From positions 186,001 to 250,000 of the forward strand of contig NZ_JBHUDI010000004.1 in the NCBI RefSeq assembly GCF_042678045.1: 64,000 nt of DNA, written 5' to 3'. This document shows positions 49,350 through 57,852 of this stretch, one piece after another. Below the pieces are notes generated by a model. The model was not told the origin of the DNA. It saw nothing but the letters and a program-made list of their open reading frames with translations, and made no database searches. The stretch's first letter is position 1. Each line of letters starts with the position of its first letter. The position numbers and the translations under genes are program-made. This DNA is from Natrinema amylolyticus_A (GTDB lineage: Archaea; Halobacteriota; Halobacteria; Halobacteriales; Natrialbaceae).

Positions 49350-49735
49350 TTAAAACCATTTCGAAAGCGTATTCAGTCGATCCCGACGCCGTCTTGCGGT
49401 TTGGCTAGCATTCACACGCCACAGAACGTTCGATCCCGGCCGACGGCGGCGGGTCGATGGCGGGCTCGAGGGCCTGTTTCCCGACTCCAGCGCGACACAC
49501 GTCTCGGGCGCGGTCGGCGACTGGTCGGGACTGATACTGTTAGACAGAGGTCCATACGAAGCCGGTCGCGAATTCGCGGCCGGCTCAACCGGAGACGGCC
49601 GCAGCAGACCGATCTTCACGTCGTTCCGTCCGGCAGTATGATCACGTGCGACCGGTACAACTCGTCTCGTCCGACAGACAACAACCGGTAGTGAAGCGGG
49701 GTATCCAACAGCAAAACGAGCACGTCGTGATCGCG
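49350..49735. other. Gene-free spacer holding a family 2 repeat
   Basis: No protein-like frame is present between the EF-1 alpha promoter and the end of the homoserine dehydrogenase gene. The main content is the 110-bp repeat at 49532-49641. Confidence 0.55.
49532..49641. repeat. 110-bp palindromic repeat (family 2), copy 2
   Basis: The arms are TGATACTGTTAGACAGAGG on the left and ccgtccggcagtatga on the right. The block tacgaagccggtcgcgaa is shared with the copy at 16041-16148, and gccggtcgcgaattcgcggc is itself nearly palindromic. Confidence 0.7.
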
Positions 49736-50683
49736 TTACAGTGGTGGGAGTCGACCGACGTCGGAGAGCACCGCCGTCGCCGTCTCCGGGCCGCCGGCGC
49801 CGCGCCCGCTCGTGTGGAGCGATCCTGCGTGCCGGGTCTCGATCTGGACGATGTTGCGCGTGCCGGTCACGGCGAGCGCGCCGTTTTCGGGGACGAGTCG
49901 CGGGCCGACGCGGACGCCGTCGCGGGTCGCCTCGCCGATGAGCCGGATCGTGCGGCCGTCTTCGGCGGCGAGATCGAGCGCGCTGCCCGGGATGTCCTGG
50001 ATGCCGTCGACCGTCGCATCCTCGAGAGCAAAGCCACCATCAGCGAGCACGTTCGCGAGGATGACGAACTTCAGGGCGGCGTCGGTGCCGTCGACGTCGA
50101 AGGTCGGGTCAGCCTCGGCGACGCCCAGATCCTGTGCTTCGGCGAGGACGTGGTCGTAGTCGAGCCCCTCGGCGGCCATCCGCGTGAGGATGAAATTCGC
50201 GGTCCCGTTCAAGACGCCTCGAACCGCGGTGACGGCCTGGGGCGTACAGTCCTCGATCGTCGAGAGGATCGGAATCGCGCCGCCGACGGTCGCCTCGAAG
50301 CGGATCGAACCCGCGCTCTCGGCCTCGAGTGCGCGCAGTTCCTCGTAGCGTTCGGCGACCGGGCCCTTGTTCGCGAGGACGGCGTGACGGTCGGCCTCGA
50401 GCGCACGCTGGACGTGGGAGAAGCCGGGTTCGGCGTCGCCGAGCGTCGTCGGGGTCGCCTCGATCAGTACGTCGTAGTCAGTCGCGAAGACGTCCTCGGG
50501 AGCGGCAGTGCCGACGGCCCCGCCGCCGACCTTTCGCTCGAGGGCGTCTTCGACGGCGATGCCGTCCGGATCGACTGCGGCGCTACTGGAGTCAGCGAGT
50601 GCGACGACCTCGTGGCCGTACTCGCCGGCGAGATCAGCGACCGAGCGGCCGACGTCACCCGCACCGAGAATTGCGAGCTTCAT
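49736..50683 (-). CDS. hom: Homoserine dehydrogenase
   Basis: The 315-residue enzyme reduces aspartate semialdehyde to homoserine for methionine and threonine. It has the Rossmann start MKLAILGAGDVGRSVADLAG, the NAD(P)-side EATPTTLGDAEPG, and the catalytic-domain signature VLANKGPVA followed later by VRGVLNGTANFILTRM and AEADPTFDVDGTDAALKFVIL. It lacks the C-terminal ACT domain. That regulatory part is probably supplied by the ACT protein gene immediately upstream, whose stop overlaps this ATG by four bases. Confidence 0.95.
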   Translation of the reverse strand: MKLAILGAGDVGRSVADLAGEYGHEVVALADSSSAAVDPDGIAVEDALERKVGGGAVGTAAPEDVFATDYDVLIEATPTTLGDAEPGFSHVQRALEADRHAVLANKGPVAERYEELRALEAESAGSIRFEATVGGAIPILSTIEDCTPQAVTAVRGVLNGTANFILTRMAAEGLDYDHVLAEAQDLGVAEADPTFDVDGTDAALKFVILANVLADGGFALEDATVDGIQDIPGSALDLAAEDGRTIRLIGEATRDGVRVGPRLVPENGALAVTGTRNIVQIETRHAGSLHTSGRGAGGPETATAVLSDVGRLPPL

Positions 50684-51252
50684 GCGGTCTCACCCCCGAG
50701 TAGGGGTTCGACGACGGTCAAGTCCTTCTCCGTGCCGATCGAGCGGATCGCTGCGAGCGCCTCCGTGGAGCGACCGGAGTTGATCGCGAGTCGCGCGCGG
50801 GCGCTCGCGACACCTTCGGTGCCGTCGGGCGACGTCACCGAGAGATCCTGGACGACGGCGTCGGCCTCGTCTTCGATCCGCGAGAGGGTGTTCGAGAGAT
50901 CGGTCTCGATGAGGTGGCCGACCAGCACGACGCTGATCTCCTCGCCGTAGTGTTCTTCGCCGGCCTGAATGACGTTGACGCCGGCATCGCGCAGCGCGTC
51001 GACGATGCCGTCGAATCGGTCAGGGGGACACTCCATGTCGACCTCGACGGGGATGTGCCCGCGAGGCGTGATGTTGCCGCGTTCGTGGTGGATACTCAGC
51101 AGATTGCCGCCGTTGTCGGCGATTGGTGCGAGCGCGCGGAGTAACTCGCCGGGTTCGTCGACGAGCTCGAGCCGGACGGTATAGGCGCGGACGCCGCCGT
51201 CGGTCTCGGCGTCGGGATCGTCCTCATCGCCGGACTCGGGTACGTTACCCAT
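50680..51252 (-). CDS. ACT domain regulatory protein coupled to homoserine dehydrogenase
   Basis: The 190-residue protein has a hydrophilic start, then a first ACT domain (VRLELVDEPGELLRALAPIADNGGNLLSIH) and a more divergent second domain (EISVVLVGHLIETDLSNTLSRI). ACT domains bind amino acids. The four-base overlap with hom makes it the likely sensor of threonine or another end product. The start is ATG 51252: a strong Shine-Dalgarno, ggaggtga, lies just before it. The GTG at 51261 falls inside that sequence and so cannot be the start. Confidence 0.9.
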   Translation of the reverse strand: MGNVPESGDEDDPDAETDGGVRAYTVRLELVDEPGELLRALAPIADNGGNLLSIHHERGNITPRGHIPVEVDMECPPDRFDGIVDALRDAGVNVIQAGEEHYGEEISVVLVGHLIETDLSNTLSRIEDEADAVVQDLSVTSPDGTEGVASARARLAINSGRSTEALAAIRSIGTEKDLTVVEPLLGGETA

Positions 51253-51257
51253 CGACG

Positions 51258-51267
51258 TCACCTCCTG
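51258..51267 (-). promoter_or_regulatory. Shine-Dalgarno that decides the ACT gene start
   Basis: Minus-strand aggaggtgac, unusually complete for this genome, sits six bases before ATG 51252. It overlaps the alternative GTG start, ruling it out. Upstream ccttttatg at about 51318-51326 is a TATA candidate giving a leader near 45 bases. Confidence 0.6.
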
Positions 51268-51493
51268 CCTGCAGACAGTTACTCATCATGGTGTACGAGT
51301 CCGTAATGGGCGCATAAAAGGATATAGGACTTCCCAACGGTCTCGCTCTGTCAACGAACAGCACGGCGTAACTGAACGTCATTGCACCCGATCGCACGAC
51401 GGGAGCGCGGTTCCAACCGAGCTCCGTGAGCGAGACCCCGGACGGTGCGGTCGGTGTGTCAATCAGTTTGATTGGAGGCAGTCATCGTCCCAC

Positions 51494-52489
51494 TCAATCT
51501 GCGGCGTGAACCGATTCGGCAGGCTCGTTCTCACGGATACTCTGAATGCTCGCCCAGATGACGGCACCGCTGACCAGCAGGGCCGACCCGAAGATGAGCG
51601 CCTGACTGAGACGGTTCAGAACCACCATGTCGTAGGCGTTCCCGAGGTTCCGGCTGGCCACCGCAGCCGACCCCGCCAGCAACATTGCGGCGAAGTACTC
51701 GGTGATGTCGTCTTCGTTGACGAGTGCCGTCGCGCCGGCGCCGATGCGGGCACCCATTGCGCTCCCTGCAAGCAGGGGAAGGACGATAGTGAGGTCGAGC
51801 GCGCCGGATTGGGCGTAGGTGAACGCGCCGAACGCGCCCGAGGCCGTGATCTGGAAGACGTCGGTTCCGACCGCGACCGCGGCGGGGACGCCCAGCCCGT
51901 ACATCATCGCGGGCATCAGCAGGAAGCCGCCGCCGACGCCGAGGAAGCCCGAGAGGATCCCGATGCCAAACGCCATCGCGAGCGTCACCCACAGCGACAC
52001 CTCGGTACCGCCCTTGATGGAGACCATGGGTGGGAGCTCGATCGACTGGAGCTTTTTGGCGAGTGCGGGTTCCTCGTCGTCGCTCGAGTCCTCCGCACGG
52101 GCGTCCCGAAGCATCAACAGCCCGACGACCGCCAGCAAGCCGATATACGAGAGGCTCACAATGAGGTCGGCGAAGCCGAGTCCCTTCAGGAGATAGACGA
52201 CTTCCTTCCCGACCTCGATGCCGGCAGTCATCCCCACGATGAACATCAGGCCGAGTTTGTAGTCGACCTGGCCGTGGTCACGGTGGCGAAGCGCCGCGAT
52301 GACCGAGGTCCCGAACACGAACGCGAGTCCGCTCCCGACCGCGGTCGTCGAGTCGTACCCCATCACGAGTAGCGCGGGCGTGACGAGGAACGAGCCACCC
52401 ATTCCGAAGAACCCGAACAGGGTTCCGATGAGCAGACCAAAGCTGACGAACAATCCGAGTTGCCCCGCCGCGATTCCGAACAGTTCCAT
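51494..52489 (-). CDS. TauE/SafE family sulfite or sulfonate exporter-like protein
   Basis: The 331-residue membrane protein has eight or nine helices in two halves, each with the TauE motif (LIGTLFGFFGMGGSFLVTPAL and GIGILSGFLGVGGGFLLMPAM). A soluble loop of about 35 residues lies between the halves. The family exports sulfite, sulfoacetate and similar anions. GTG at 52495 could add two residues. A 49-residue gene upstream on the same strand overlaps or abuts its start region. Confidence 0.9.
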   Translation of the reverse strand: MELFGIAAGQLGLFVSFGLLIGTLFGFFGMGGSFLVTPALLVMGYDSTTAVGSGLAFVFGTSVIAALRHRDHGQVDYKLGLMFIVGMTAGIEVGKEVVYLLKGLGFADLIVSLSYIGLLAVVGLLMLRDARAEDSSDDEEPALAKKLQSIELPPMVSIKGGTEVSLWVTLAMAFGIGILSGFLGVGGGFLLMPAMMYGLGVPAAVAVGTDVFQITASGAFGAFTYAQSGALDLTIVLPLLAGSAMGARIGAGATALVNEDDITEYFAAMLLAGSAAVASRNLGNAYDMVVLNRLSQALIFGSALLVSGAVIWASIQSIRENEPAESVHAAD

Positions 52490-52497
52490 CGCCACGA

Positions 52498-52647
52498 CTA
52501 GGTCCCCCCGAGGACGCGTTTGAGCGGCCCGCTCAGCGCCGTCGTGAGCGCCCCGTAGACGACGTACAGCACCATCGCTTCGACGAGGACGGCACCGACG
52601 CCCGTGATGGCCTGTCCGGTCGCGCCCAGTGACTCGAGTCCGATCAT
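52498..52647 (-). CDS. Small single-helix membrane protein (DUF7512-like)
   Basis: The 49-residue frame MIGLESLGATGQAITGVGAV followed by LVEAMVLYVVYGALTTALSG ends PLKRVLGGT, a membrane helix with a short basic end. The arrangement, directly before a TauE-type gene, is common in haloarchaea, so the two probably act together. An in-frame ATG at 52671 would add MREQRDRT. A TATA-like tctattaaac at 52716-52725 leaves a leader of about 20 bases before that upstream ATG. It was too short to be listed by ordinary length cut-offs. Confidence 0.75.
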   Translation of the reverse strand: MIGLESLGATGQAITGVGAVLVEAMVLYVVYGALTTALSGPLKRVLGGT

Positions 52648-53081
52648 CGTTCGATCACGCTGCTCTCGCATGCCCGTGTCGGCTGCATCGATAGCGACGC
52701 CTCAACCCGTCCTGGTTTAATAGACTTGTGGGTGCCGCGCAAGATAGAATACGCATAGGTTCGGAATCATGTCATATAGGATAGCCATAACTTATCGAAC
52801 CTGGAGACTCGTGCCCGAGATGCAAATCTTACCGCTATCTATGACGGTCTGTACTCGCGCGCGTTCCCGCCTTGTCGACGATTACAGCAGTGTCTGGCCG
52901 GCAGCTGTGGTATCCCTCGAGGGGGCGGACGCGTCGTCGATACTGACACCGACGACTCGTACAGACGAGCCGACGCTCGTTCGCCGGCTGTCGCCACGTC
53001 GGACACGAGACTGGTCGCACTCGCGAGACCGCCGACTATCGAACAGATACGATCGTCGATCGAAGGCCTCGAAAACAGCGC
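52648..53081. other. Gene-free spacer
   Basis: This holds the promoter region of the small membrane protein/TauE genes (tctattaaac on the minus strand, 52716-52725) and an inverted pair aggttcg (52757-52763)/cgaacct (52796-52802). The latter is followed by mixed-composition sequence with no clear gene. A weak 128-residue frame on the plus strand has no recognisable family. Confidence 0.5.
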
Positions 53082-53447
53082 TTACAGGTGGTCTTTGCCC
53101 GGGTTCGACGATCCCCAGTCGCCGCGACCGCCTTCGGTCCGATCGATCCCCATGATCGATTCTGGCTGGTCGGGACCGCCGAGACTATCGCGTGCGTCGG
53201 GCACCCGAACCGTGACCTCGTCGATTTCGGGCCACGTGATCAGTTCGGCCTCGATGTTGCCCGTCGTCACGTCGCTGACCGAACAGCCCTTGCAGCCGCC
53301 GCCGAGTTCGATAATGACCTCGCCGGTCTCGGGGTCGGCCGCCCGCACCGCGCTGGTGCCGCCGTGCATCTGGATGATCGGCATCTCACGTGCCAGCCAC
53401 TGCTCGACGCGCTCTCGCAGCGACGGCTCGCCCTCGGAGTCAGTCAT
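53082..53447 (-). CDS. NifU C-terminal domain iron-sulfur protein
   Basis: The 121-residue protein is a NifU-like scaffold domain: EQWLAREMPIIQMHGGTSAV, IIELGGGCKGCSVSDVTTG with the cluster-binding CxxC, and GNIEAELITWPEIDEVTVRV. It can carry or deliver iron-sulfur clusters. The last 30 residues are a low-complexity extension. It is a single gene; no sufBCD genes lie nearby. Confidence 0.92.
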   Translation of the reverse strand: MTDSEGEPSLRERVEQWLAREMPIIQMHGGTSAVRAADPETGEVIIELGGGCKGCSVSDVTTGNIEAELITWPEIDEVTVRVPDARDSLGGPDQPESIMGIDRTEGGRGDWGSSNPGKDHL

Positions 53448-53507
53448 GTGTCGTGCTAGACGCTCGAGCGGGGTATACCTTGGGTCGGGCGGCCGAAATC
53501 AGCCGAA

Positions 53508-54938
53508 TTAATCCTGAACGTTTCTGCGCCGCCGGAGCCACTCGAGCGCGACGCCGCCACCGACGAGGCCGGCGGCGCCGGTGAAGCCGGGTATCGTATC
53601 GGCGGCCTCGTCATCATCGCTGGACGCGCCCGAATCGTCGCTCGCCCCCCATTCGTCGGGATCGTCCAGGGGTGGTGGATCGGCCTGCTCGCCGGCTTCG
53701 GCCGGGAAAGTGTAGAGCGCGCCCTCGAGCGACGTATTGGGGATCGCCTCGGTGCTCGATGCGATGAACGTCTCGCCGGGGTCGACCACGCGTGCCGTCC
53801 AGAACCCCGTCTCGGCCGGGTCGCGCCACCAGGCGAGCCGTTCGGGGGCGGTGGGATCGGAGACGTCGTGGATCTGGACGCCGGCCCGATACCACGACGA
53901 GTAGAGCCGGTCGCCGCGGAGTTCGAAGTTGTGTGAGGTCGTCCAGGTCCCGCCGCGATAGGATTCGTCGTCGGTCCGTGGCGCGTCGATCGATCCCCGA
54001 TGTACCGGGTCCGTCGGATCGCGCACGTCGTAGAGGTCGATCCCGCCCGGATGGTCGGGTTCGTCCCCGCCAGTCGCCCACGCCTCTCGGCCGACCGCCA
54101 TGAGGTCGCTGCCCTCGTCGACCGCCGCGTAGTGATCGTTACCGGGCAGCCCGTAGACGCCGTCCCGATAGTCGTCGGTCTCGCGTTGGGCCTCGAGCGT
54201 GGTGTCCGCGACGTGGGTGACGTAGGTGGGGGCGGTCGGATCGCTCACGTCGAGCAGGTAGGTCCCGGCGTTCCAGTAGGGGAGGTAGGCCATCTCGTCT
54301 TGCACGTAGACGTCGTGGAGATAGCGACCGAGCCAGTGGACGTCGCGCCAGCCGGGCTCGCGGTCCAGCAGTGACCAGTCCCCGACCCGTGTGAGCTCGT
54401 CGTCGCCGATGTCGACGATCACGAGCCGGTTGTCCTGTTGCGTGTTCTCGACGAGAAAGAGCAGGTCGTCCTCGAGATAGCAGTTGTGAACATGGGACCC
54501 CGTTTCGTAGGCGCCGGTCGGGACCGGCTCGGCGGGATCGCTCACGTCGTAGCGTCGAACACCCAGATACAGGTCGCTCGAGCGGGCGGTTTCGGCCGGG
54601 CCGGCGACGATCAGTCGGTCGCCGTCGACGGTCAGATCGAGGAGCTGTGTCAGCGACGCGCCGTCGATCGCGATGTCGCGTTCCTCGGCGAGAATCGTCG
54701 GCTCGGCGGGATCACTCACGTCGACGACTGCAAACCCGGTCGTCGCGGCGACGTACGCGATCCCATCGTCGCCGACGACGGCCTCCGCAGCGCCGGTGAT
54801 GGGAACCTGTCCGAGCGGTTCGTATGGTTCCTGTTGCTGGGGTCTCGCGGTAGTCGATCGGGATAGCACGGCCATCGACGGCAGGGACAGACCAAGTCCG
54901 GCGACACCGCCCTTCGTGAGGAACGCTCTCCGCTCCAT
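53508..54938 (-). CDS. Secreted LVIVD-repeat propeller protein with PGF-type anchor
   Basis: The 476-residue protein begins MERRAFLTKGGVAGLGLSLPS, a twin-arginine-like export signal. At least four LVIVD repeats follow, each with a GFAVVDVSDPAEPTILAEE type of strand pattern (VRRYDVSDPAEPVPTG, TYLLDVSDPTAPTYVTH, VQIHDVSDPTAPERLAW), forming a beta-propeller. A Ser/Asp-rich stalk and IPGFTGAAGLVGGGVALEWL with a basic tail end the protein; this resembles a PGF-CTERM sorting signal. It is presumably a cell-surface protein of unknown ligand. ATG 54938 is the start consistent with the signal. Confidence 0.86.
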   Translation of the reverse strand: MERRAFLTKGGVAGLGLSLPSMAVLSRSTTARPQQQEPYEPLGQVPITGAAEAVVGDDGIAYVAATTGFAVVDVSDPAEPTILAEERDIAIDGASLTQLLDLTVDGDRLIVAGPAETARSSDLYLGVRRYDVSDPAEPVPTGAYETGSHVHNCYLEDDLLFLVENTQQDNRLVIVDIGDDELTRVGDWSLLDREPGWRDVHWLGRYLHDVYVQDEMAYLPYWNAGTYLLDVSDPTAPTYVTHVADTTLEAQRETDDYRDGVYGLPGNDHYAAVDEGSDLMAVGREAWATGGDEPDHPGGIDLYDVRDPTDPVHRGSIDAPRTDDESYRGGTWTTSHNFELRGDRLYSSWYRAGVQIHDVSDPTAPERLAWWRDPAETGFWTARVVDPGETFIASSTEAIPNTSLEGALYTFPAEAGEQADPPPLDDPDEWGASDDSGASSDDDEAADTIPGFTGAAGLVGGGVALEWLRRRRNVQD

Positions 54939-55013
54939 AGTTGGAAGAGCGGATACAGATACATAGAAGATGGTGTACTCGGCAGCGGACACCGCGACCG
55001 AGATGTGTGCGGC

Positions 55014-55991
55014 TCAGCCGCGCAGCCGACGCCGATCGCCGGTCCCCTCGGTCAGGGCACTGGCGAGTGCCCCTTCGACGACGACGTCGTCGCCGAGGTC
55101 GGTGACGTGAATCTCCGGCACGTTCGTCATCACCATCTCCGAGACGCGCTCGCGGATGGGGTCGACGACCAGTTCTTCGTTGTGCAACGCGACCGCGCCG
55201 CCAAAGGAGACGACGATCGGCGCGAACGCGTGGATCACGTTCGTGACACCGATCGCGTTCCAGTGGGCGAGTTGTTCGACGACGTAGTCGGCCAGTTCGT
55301 CCTCACCGGCGAGGTCGAAGACGTCCTTCGCGGTGAACTCCGGTCCCTCGAGCGGGAGGGCAGTCGAGATCGTCGGATCGTCGTCGGCGAGCAGCCGGGC
55401 GAAATCAGGGATGGCGTTGCCCGAACAGTAGGCCTCCCAGTGGCCGTCGTGGCCGCAGCCACAGGTCAGCCGACCGTGGGGGTCGACGACGTAGTGGCCG
55501 ACCTCGCCGGCGTTGCCATCCCAGCCGCTGACGATGCGGCCGTCCGAGCAGACGCCGGCGCCGATCCCCGAGGAGATGGTGATGTAGACCATGTCGTCGG
55601 GATTGCGAGCGGCGTGGAACCGTTCGCCGATGACGCCCGCGGTCGTGTCGTTGTGGAGGTAGACGTCGTCGCTGTCAATCAGCTTCGCAATCGGCCCGGT
55701 CAGCGGGATGCGGTCGATCGAGTCGGGCAGGTTCGCCGGATCGATTACCGCACCCTCAGCGAGGTCGAACGGCCCGATCGAGCCGATGCCGGCGGCAGTG
55801 ATCCGTTTGGGATCGATACCGGCCTCGCCACAGGCACCACGAAGCGTTCGCAGGACCCCTTCCGTCACGTCGATACCCGTCGGCCCGCGCGGCGTCGATC
55901 GGCGATCCACACCGATCGTCGTCCCGTCCGGCTCGGCGACGACCGCCCGGACGTTGGTCGCGCCGAGATCGACGCCCGCATAGTAGACCAT
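55014..55991 (-). CDS. glk: ROK family glucokinase
   Basis: The 325-residue protein opens with the ATP loop YYAGVDLGATNVRAVVAEPDG. It contains the ROK Cys/His site GRLTCGCGHDGHWEAYCSGN, preceded by ISSGIGAGVCSDG and NAGEVGHYVVDPHG, where the zinc-binding His and Cys are conserved, and VSFGGAVALHNEELV near the end. ROK kinases phosphorylate glucose. The neighbour is the surface propeller gene, with no other sugar genes. ATG 55991 fits the family. Confidence 0.92.
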   Translation of the reverse strand: MVYYAGVDLGATNVRAVVAEPDGTTIGVDRRSTPRGPTGIDVTEGVLRTLRGACGEAGIDPKRITAAGIGSIGPFDLAEGAVIDPANLPDSIDRIPLTGPIAKLIDSDDVYLHNDTTAGVIGERFHAARNPDDMVYITISSGIGAGVCSDGRIVSGWDGNAGEVGHYVVDPHGRLTCGCGHDGHWEAYCSGNAIPDFARLLADDDPTISTALPLEGPEFTAKDVFDLAGEDELADYVVEQLAHWNAIGVTNVIHAFAPIVVSFGGAVALHNEELVVDPIRERVSEMVMTNVPEIHVTDLGDDVVVEGALASALTEGTGDRRRLRG

Positions 55992-56102
55992 GCTACCCTA
56001 GAGACGACCGCGACCGTACTTAACTACCCAGATTGTACTCGCCGACGAGTATCGATTTCGATACGTTCGGAGCCGGCAACACACGACGGAGCCGTCGGCG
56101 GC

Positions 56103-56116
56103 GACATATGTATGTC
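56103..56116. promoter_or_regulatory. Dyad-symmetric site before the gene at 56139
   Basis: gacata-tg-tatgtc is a 6-bp inverted repeat with two bases between the arms, 23 bases ahead of ATG 56139. A TATA-like gcatatcta follows it. It could be an operator, since it sits across the expected core promoter. Confidence 0.35.
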
Positions 56117-56138
56117 ACTCTGTAGCATATCTAATCGT

Positions 56139-56567
56139 ATGGCTACCGACGACTCACGCGCCGATACGGACGTCGGGTCAGACCCGACAACCGCGCTCTC
56201 CGAGAGGGAACTCGAGGCGCTCCACGAGGTCGAACTGGGCCTCGAGTGGGCCCAGCGTGCGCAGGGCTACCTCCTCGAGTTCCACCACGCGACGGGCCAC
56301 GGGATGGACCATCTCTACCGCGCCGAAACCCACCTCAGAGCGACTGGCCACGACGACCTCGCCGATACGATCCGGGACGACCTCCTCCCCCACGGGGTCG
56401 TCGACGAGGACCGCTGGTCCTACGATATCCTCGAGACCTTCCAGGAGAGCCTGCTGGTCGAAACGCGGGCGCTCGAGCACCGGGTCCGACAGGAGTTGGC
56501 TGATGGGCAGCGCCACGTCCGCGAGCGCAAACAAGAACGGGAGTGGAAACGGCGGGCCGAGGAGTGA
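56139..56567 (+). CDS. Helical haloarchaeal protein of unknown function
   Basis: The 142-residue protein is acidic and helical: TALSERELEALHEVELGLEW, AQGYLLEFHHATGHGMDHLY, ETHLRATGHDDLADTIRDDL and a final charged helix RQELADGQRHVRERKQEREW. The His-rich central part (EFHHATGHGMDH) might bind a metal. No domain is recognised. An upstream ATG in the same frame (about 56112) would add eleven residues; the one at 56139 is the more conventional. The gene is transcribed away from glk. Confidence 0.72.
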   Translation: MATDDSRADTDVGSDPTTALSERELEALHEVELGLEWAQRAQGYLLEFHHATGHGMDHLYRAETHLRATGHDDLADTIRDDLLPHGVVDEDRWSYDILETFQESLLVETRALEHRVRQELADGQRHVRERKQEREWKRRAEE

Positions 56568-56667
56568 TAGCGAACGGCCGACAGGTGCCAACGCAGCCGG
56601 CGCTGAACCGTGGTGATGTGACAAGAGAGGGCGAAAACGCGGGATCGATTCGTCGACAGCGACAGGT

Positions 56668-57132
56668 CTACTCCATGACGTCGAGGTCGCGGAAGTAGGT
56701 GACCGGACAGGGTGCCGAGAGGATAATCTCCTGGGAGACGGAGCCGAGCACGGCCTTTTCAGCTGGGGAGCGCCGGCGACCACCGACGACCATCCGGTCG
56801 GCGTCGACGTCGACTGCCATGTCGACGACTTTGGAACTGACTTCGCCGAGTGCGCCTTTGATCTCGTAGTCGACGCCGGCGTCCTCGAAGCGTTCGGCGA
56901 GTTCGGGGACCGGCGCGCGTTCGGCGGCGACCTCGTCGGGGTCGACGTCGTCGGCACGAGCGTCGAAGCCGATATCCTCGTGAATGTCTTCGTACTCGTC
57001 TTCCGTGAAGGCATGGCCGATCACGACTTTCGCGTCGAGGGGTTCGGCGATCTCGAGCACGGTCTCGGCGAGCTCCGGCGCACGTACTGTGTCCATCGGT
57101 CCCACTGCAAGGAGTACCGTATCAATTGCCAT
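56668..57132 (-). CDS. Universal stress protein
   Basis: The 154-residue UspA begins AIDTVLLAVGPMDTVRAPELAE. The final loop VVGGRRRSPAEKAVLGSVSQEIIL is a variant, with RRRSP in place of the usual HG-R, as is the following gene. The two neighbours are paralogues with the same unusual loop. A TATA-like cataagtat (57158-57166) lies about 30 bases before the ATG. Confidence 0.93.
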   Translation of the reverse strand: MAIDTVLLAVGPMDTVRAPELAETVLEIAEPLDAKVVIGHAFTEDEYEDIHEDIGFDARADDVDPDEVAAERAPVPELAERFEDAGVDYEIKGALGEVSSKVVDMAVDVDADRMVVGGRRRSPAEKAVLGSVSQEIILSAPCPVTYFRDLDVME

Positions 57133-57242
57133 GTCCGCACAGTGGTTGGGCCACCTGCATAAGTATTCTCGTCGATGCAGGACTCCAATACCGACCGTGA
57201 CCGTTTTGATGGTGGTCTTGAGTGGGTGTGGCTACTCGAGTC

Positions 57243-57725
57243 TCATTCGTCCGGTGGCTCCCGGGTGGGTGCGGATTCGTCGCTGCGGACGAAGGTGACG
57301 GGACACGGTGCCGACAGCAGCACTTCCTGTGCCGTCGAGCCGAAGACGGCTTTTCCGGTCGGTGATCGCCGCCGCCCGCCGACGACGACTCGATCGGCGT
57401 CGGCACTCGCCGCAAGGTCAACGATCGACTGCCCGTGGTCCCCGACGGCACCCCGGATCTCGTAGTCGACGTCGTGTTCGTCGAGGATCGTCTGCAACTC
57501 GTGGATCGTCGAGTGTCGGGCTGCGACCGCGTCGGGCTCGATTTCGTCGACGGTGCGATCGAACTCGAGTCGGTCGAGGACCTCGTCGTACTCGGTGCTG
57601 GTGAAGACGTGTGCGAGGACGACGGTGGCGTCGGCCGGTTTCGCGACCTCGAGGACCGTCTCGGCCAGTTGCCCGCTGCGGTCTTCGTCACCGGGACCGA
57701 CCGCGAGTAACACCGTATCTAGCAT
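57243..57725 (-). CDS. Universal stress protein (paralogue of the previous)
   Basis: The 160-residue UspA is MLDTVLLAVGPGDEDRSGQLAE, with VVGGRRRSPTGKAVFGSTAQEVLLSA at the end, the same RRRSP variant as its neighbour, and a charged tail. The start at 57725 was chosen, because the longer frame upstream overlaps the divergent SDR gene. The two genes are a local duplication in the same direction, separated by about 110 bases. Confidence 0.92.
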   Translation of the reverse strand: MLDTVLLAVGPGDEDRSGQLAETVLEVAKPADATVVLAHVFTSTEYDEVLDRLEFDRTVDEIEPDAVAARHSTIHELQTILDEHDVDYEIRGAVGDHGQSIVDLAASADADRVVVGGRRRSPTGKAVFGSTAQEVLLSAPCPVTFVRSDESAPTREPPDE

Positions 57726-57852
57726 GACTGGTGAATCGGCCCACAGCACCGTAAAGCCGTGGCAGGGTGGCGACGGGGATCGATGTCGATGGAATCGCGG
57801 CCGGCAGTGCCACGCCGTCATCGTTTTCCACACCGTCGCCGAGTATCGACGC

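Noticed and set aside
52769..53155. 128-residue plus-strand open frame in the spacer before the NifU gene
   Set aside because: It is Arg/Ser-rich, as chance frames are in high-GC DNA, and overlaps the NifU gene on the opposite strand; no family or promoter spacing supports it.
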